From IMG/VR virus record IMGVR_UViG_3300042924_004904, positions 1 through 23,605 of that record: a DNA stretch of 23,605 bases. One strand, 5' to 3'. The notes beneath the pieces are model-generated. The model had not been told where the DNA came from, did not search any database, and worked only from the letters and a program-made list of their open reading frames with translations. The stretch comes from a virus. A program made the position numbers and the translations under genes. The number at the start of each line of letters is the position of its first letter. The first letter of the stretch is position 1. This document shows, in pieces, positions 21,658-23,605 of the stretch.

Positions 21658-22161
21658 TTAGTAAGGGTCATTTTCATTGCTTGAGTTATCGTCGCCTACA
21701 ACTTCAAAGTCATCACTTAGCTCAAACTCATCTTCACTTACACGAGGTTCAAACTTAAATAGTTTGCTTACTTGGATACCTTTAAGAGTACGACTAGACT
21801 TGTCTTCTTTAACATAGAAGCTCACATTGGCGATTGAGCCATTACCTACTGTATTTGGATCAAGTGGAGTACCATCTTTGAGAATAACGTTTACAGGTTT
21901 GTTTGGTTTTGTTAGATCCTCATTACCATCTGCGCCTGAGCCAAAAGCATAACGAGAAATACTTGTTTTGTAGACTACCTTATCATCTACTTCCATTGGA
22001 GAAAATTTGAAGCCATAGTCTTTTTCTAGAGCTTCTTTTACTTTCTTGTCTTTGACTCGGAGTTGGACAGAAAACTTAGCAGGACCTTTACCCTGAAAAC
22101 GCTCAGGCTTTGAAGGATCGCACTTAACCCAATGAATTTCGATGTTATTGATAATAGCCAT
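21658..22161 (-). CDS. Single-stranded DNA-binding protein (T7 gp2.5-like / DUF2815)
   Basis: This 167-aa protein has a beta-rich body with aromatic and basic residues (IEIHWVKCDPSKPERFQGKGPAKFSVQLRV; SIANVSFYVKED; GIQVSKLFKFEPR) and a strongly acidic C-terminal tail (about residues 141-167) rich in E and D, ending NENDPY. OB-fold core plus acidic aromatic tail is the layout of T7 gp2.5, whose tail contacts polymerase and helicase. It is the first gene after the polymerase gene and its promoter, as expected for an early, highly expressed protein. AAGGAA sits 7 bases before the ATG. Confidence 0.88.
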   Translation of the reverse strand: MAIINNIEIHWVKCDPSKPERFQGKGPAKFSVQLRVKDKKVKEALEKDYGFKFSPMEVDDKVVYKTSISRYAFGSGADGNEDLTKPNKPVNVILKDGTPLDPNTVGNGSIANVSFYVKEDKSSRTLKGIQVSKLFKFEPRVSEDEFELSDDFEVVGDDNSSNENDPY

Positions 22162-22211
22162 TAGACATTTCCTTTTCTTATTGTTTTACAATTTTTCGAC
22201 ATTTTAGCATT

Positions 22212-22232
22212 TCTGCTTTATAGCTAAGAGGT
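22212..22232 (-). promoter_or_regulatory. Putative phage RNA polymerase promoter after the polymerase gene
   Basis: This minus-strand 21-base sequence containing TTAGCTATAAAGCAGA is identical to the one at 11948-11968. Its first base is the last base of the RNA polymerase stop codon, and it points toward the single-strand-binding protein gene, leaving a leader of about 50 bases. The CTATA core and following purine-rich AGA-ended stretch fit T7-type promoters. The leader carries a small perfect ATTGT/ACAAT hairpin at 22180-22192. Confidence 0.78.
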
Positions 22233-23605
22233 CAGCAGAAACAAAAGTCAGATTCAAGAACCTTATTAATATCAAGGTTCCCACGTTTAGGCATCATTGA
22301 CTCACAACCTAACTGTTTTAGGATATGTTTCAATGGGTCAGTTTTATACAACTCAACAAACTTTTCACGAACAAGAACAAACAATCTACTCATGTTACCA
22401 GCAGTAGTTCCCCAAGAATCATGAATAGCTGCAACATCGTACTCAGCAGCATGAACTACCATTGACATATGTACAGCATCAAGACTATGAACAACATTAG
22501 GAGAAGCACCTAACTTTTGAGAGTCTTTGTCTAAAGTAGCTTCTTCCCAGTTTTCAACTACTACATGGAAACGAGCATCACCATAAGACAACCAAGTTCG
22601 GTTGCTAATTGGTTGACGATAGTTTTGAACAACAGGAAAGTTAGTTACAGGAGACTGCCAAGCCATGTACTCATGCTTTTCATTATAGATTTCTGCTACT
22701 TGTTCGAACAACTTTAACAAACCACCCGGTCCTTTCAAGTCTTCATAACAAGCAGCATGTAGCTCTCTACCTAGCATAGAAGCCCAAAGCTTTTCTTGAC
22801 GACCTAGATACTCATTAATAGTGCGAGTGTCATCCCATACTTGTTGCCCCATACCATAAGGTACAGCACCATAAGCACTAGTCATTGTTGGTCGTTTACA
22901 GATCTTCCTTCTTACTTTAAGATCTTTGATCCGGTTCCAGTATACAGGATAAAGTGCTTCGCGTAACTTACGATTGTTGTTTCTCCAGGTTTGCACTTCA
23001 GTGTAGGCCAGTGCTTTCCGTTCAGAACCAGCTGGTGCTTCGTCATAGATTTTCTGTAACCTCTCTGCTTCTTCTAGAACGTAGTCTAGTTGGTTGTAGA
23101 TAACACTAGGAATACGCATCTCTAGTTCTTCTAGACGCTTCCAAGCCTTTTCAGCTACAAGAGCATACAAGTCTCCTGGAACTTCACTTGGTACTAAGTT
23201 CACATAGGGAGCTAACTCTTCATCCTTAGACATTGCTGTAAGGTGTTGAGAGCCATTATTCGAACCGTCAATAAACAAAGGTAAGTGTGACACAAATAAC
23301 TCTTGAGTATTGCCAGCATCACACCAGTCCTGTAACAATTTTAACTCCATGCAGAAGGCAAGGAAGCTAAAAGGTTTATCAGCTTTCATCCAACCAATGT
23401 TTTCAGTTGGATTAGCTGCATAGCTTAAGAACAAGTCATAATTCTGTAAGCAAAACTCTGCACGGTCATCAAGTGAACATTTGTCGTTACCCCACGTATT
23501 AGAACCATGAACTAGCAGCCAATACAAACCTTCTTCACCAATAGCAACGCCATTAGCAAACAGCAGTAGTGACTTAGCGTTGTCACTAGACTGCTCATGA
23601 AGGAA
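22232..23605 (-). CDS. T7-type single-subunit DNA-directed RNA polymerase, C-terminal part (cut by window edge)
   Basis: The frame is open through base 23605 and reads in with SLLLFANGVAIGEEGLYWL, matching T7 RNA polymerase (LLLFAKGKPIGKEGYYWL), so the TTG near 23527 is an internal Leu and not a start. Core motifs are LPLFIDGSNNGSQHLTAM (T7 Asp537 region), CKRPTMTSAYGAVPYG (Lys631 and Tyr639 equivalents, O-helix), ASPNVVHSLDAVHMS and AAIHDSWGT (Asp812 equivalent). It ends FCFC, like the FAFA end of T7 RNAP that reaches the active site. It transcribes phage genes from its own promoters, for which 11948-11968 and 22212-22232 are candidates. The N-terminal half, including the promoter-recognition AT-rich-binding domain, is outside the window. 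Confidence 0.97.
   Translation of the reverse strand, partial: FLHEQSSDNAKSLLLFANGVAIGEEGLYWLLVHGSNTWGNDKCSLDDRAEFCLQNYDLFLSYAANPTENIGWMKADKPFSFLAFCMELKLLQDWCDAGNTQELFVSHLPLFIDGSNNGSQHLTAMSKDEELAPYVNLVPSEVPGDLYALVAEKAWKRLEELEMRIPSVIYNQLDYVLEEAERLQKIYDEAPAGSERKALAYTEVQTWRNNNRKLREALYPVYWNRIKDLKVRRKICKRPTMTSAYGAVPYGMGQQVWDDTRTINEYLGRQEKLWASMLGRELHAACYEDLKGPGGLLKLFEQVAEIYNEKHEYMAWQSPVTNFPVVQNYRQPISNRTWLSYGDARFHVVVENWEEATLDKDSQKLGASPNVVHSLDAVHMSMVVHAAEYDVAAIHDSWGTTAGNMSRLFVLVREKFVELYKTDPLKHILKQLGCESMMPKRGNLDINKVLESDFCFC

Noticed and set aside
22178-22210. Ten-codon open frame (ATGCTAAAATGT...) in the leader of the single-strand-binding protein gene
   Set aside because: No ribosome site is visible, it starts almost at the expected transcript end, and it is short enough to be chance.
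1-23605. tRNA genes, CRISPR arrays, integrase, insertion sequences and attachment sites
   Set aside because: The gaps between genes are too short for tRNAs except 2079-2187, which is filled by two hairpins; no direct-repeat arrays, transposase or recombinase motifs were seen.

Overview
The window is part of the genome of a lytic-type tailed bacteriophage (Caudoviricetes). It is AT-rich and almost entirely coding, with tiny intergenic gaps and many overlapping start and stop codons. It encodes a T7-type single-subunit RNA polymerase, a T7-type replication set and a Gram-negative lysis cassette whose outer-membrane lipoprotein spanin implies a diderm host. The marine gammaproteobacterial flavour of the gene set is inference. 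No integrase, tRNA gene, CRISPR array or insertion sequence is visible. No stretch longer than about 110 bases lacks a gene.

Left edge, plus strand (1-2078): the end of the late region. It holds the C-terminal part of a tail fibre/spike with an S74-type intramolecular chaperone, an M15 endolysin, a small two-helix membrane protein (holin candidate), overlapping i-spanin and o-spanin genes, and a small membrane protein with a coiled coil. It converges on the minus-strand block across a two-hairpin terminator region (about 2080-2187).

Minus strand, 2188-8754 (transcribed right to left): the most unusual part. Eight packed genes encode a glutamine/amide-bond system: an unknown 329-aa protein, a class I glutamine amidotransferase/gamma-glutamyl hydrolase-like protein, a class II (Ntn, Cys2) amidotransferase with a C-terminal zinc-ribbon-like tail, a phiEco32-like COOH-NH2 ligase, an unknown 200-aa protein, a second glutamine-synthetase-fold amidoligase, an ATP-grasp ligase and an unknown 280-aa protein. 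It is bounded upstream by an intrinsic terminator (8785-8802) and downstream by the convergent terminators. It probably makes or edits an amide- or glutamyl-containing peptide, metabolite or surface modification; the substrate cannot be read from the sequence.

Minus strand, 8794-11915: class I ribonucleotide reductase (beta, then alpha), glutaredoxin and a small unknown gene, preceded by a phage-type promoter at 11948-11968.

Minus strand, 11973-22161: replication and nucleotide metabolism. In transcription order the block contains a single-stranded-DNA-binding protein, a nucleoside deoxyribosyltransferase-like protein, small unknowns, a DUF3310 protein, a nucleotidyltransferase-fold protein, a family A DNA polymerase, a FEN-type 5'-3' exonuclease, a GIY-YIG-like nuclease, a primase-helicase, a GNAT acetyltransferase, a zinc-ribbon-like protein, a MazG-like pyrophosphatase, a calcineurin-like phosphoesterase and a stand-alone NAD-ligase Ia-like mini-protein.

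Right edge, minus strand (22232-23605): the C-terminal half of the RNA polymerase, cut by the window end. A 21-base sequence with a CTATA core occurs identically right after the polymerase gene (22212-22232) and before the reductase genes (11948-11968). Both copies point the same way as the genes and are the best candidates for this polymerase's own promoters. The implied plan is T7-like: the polymerase is made first and then drives the replication and nucleotide genes.
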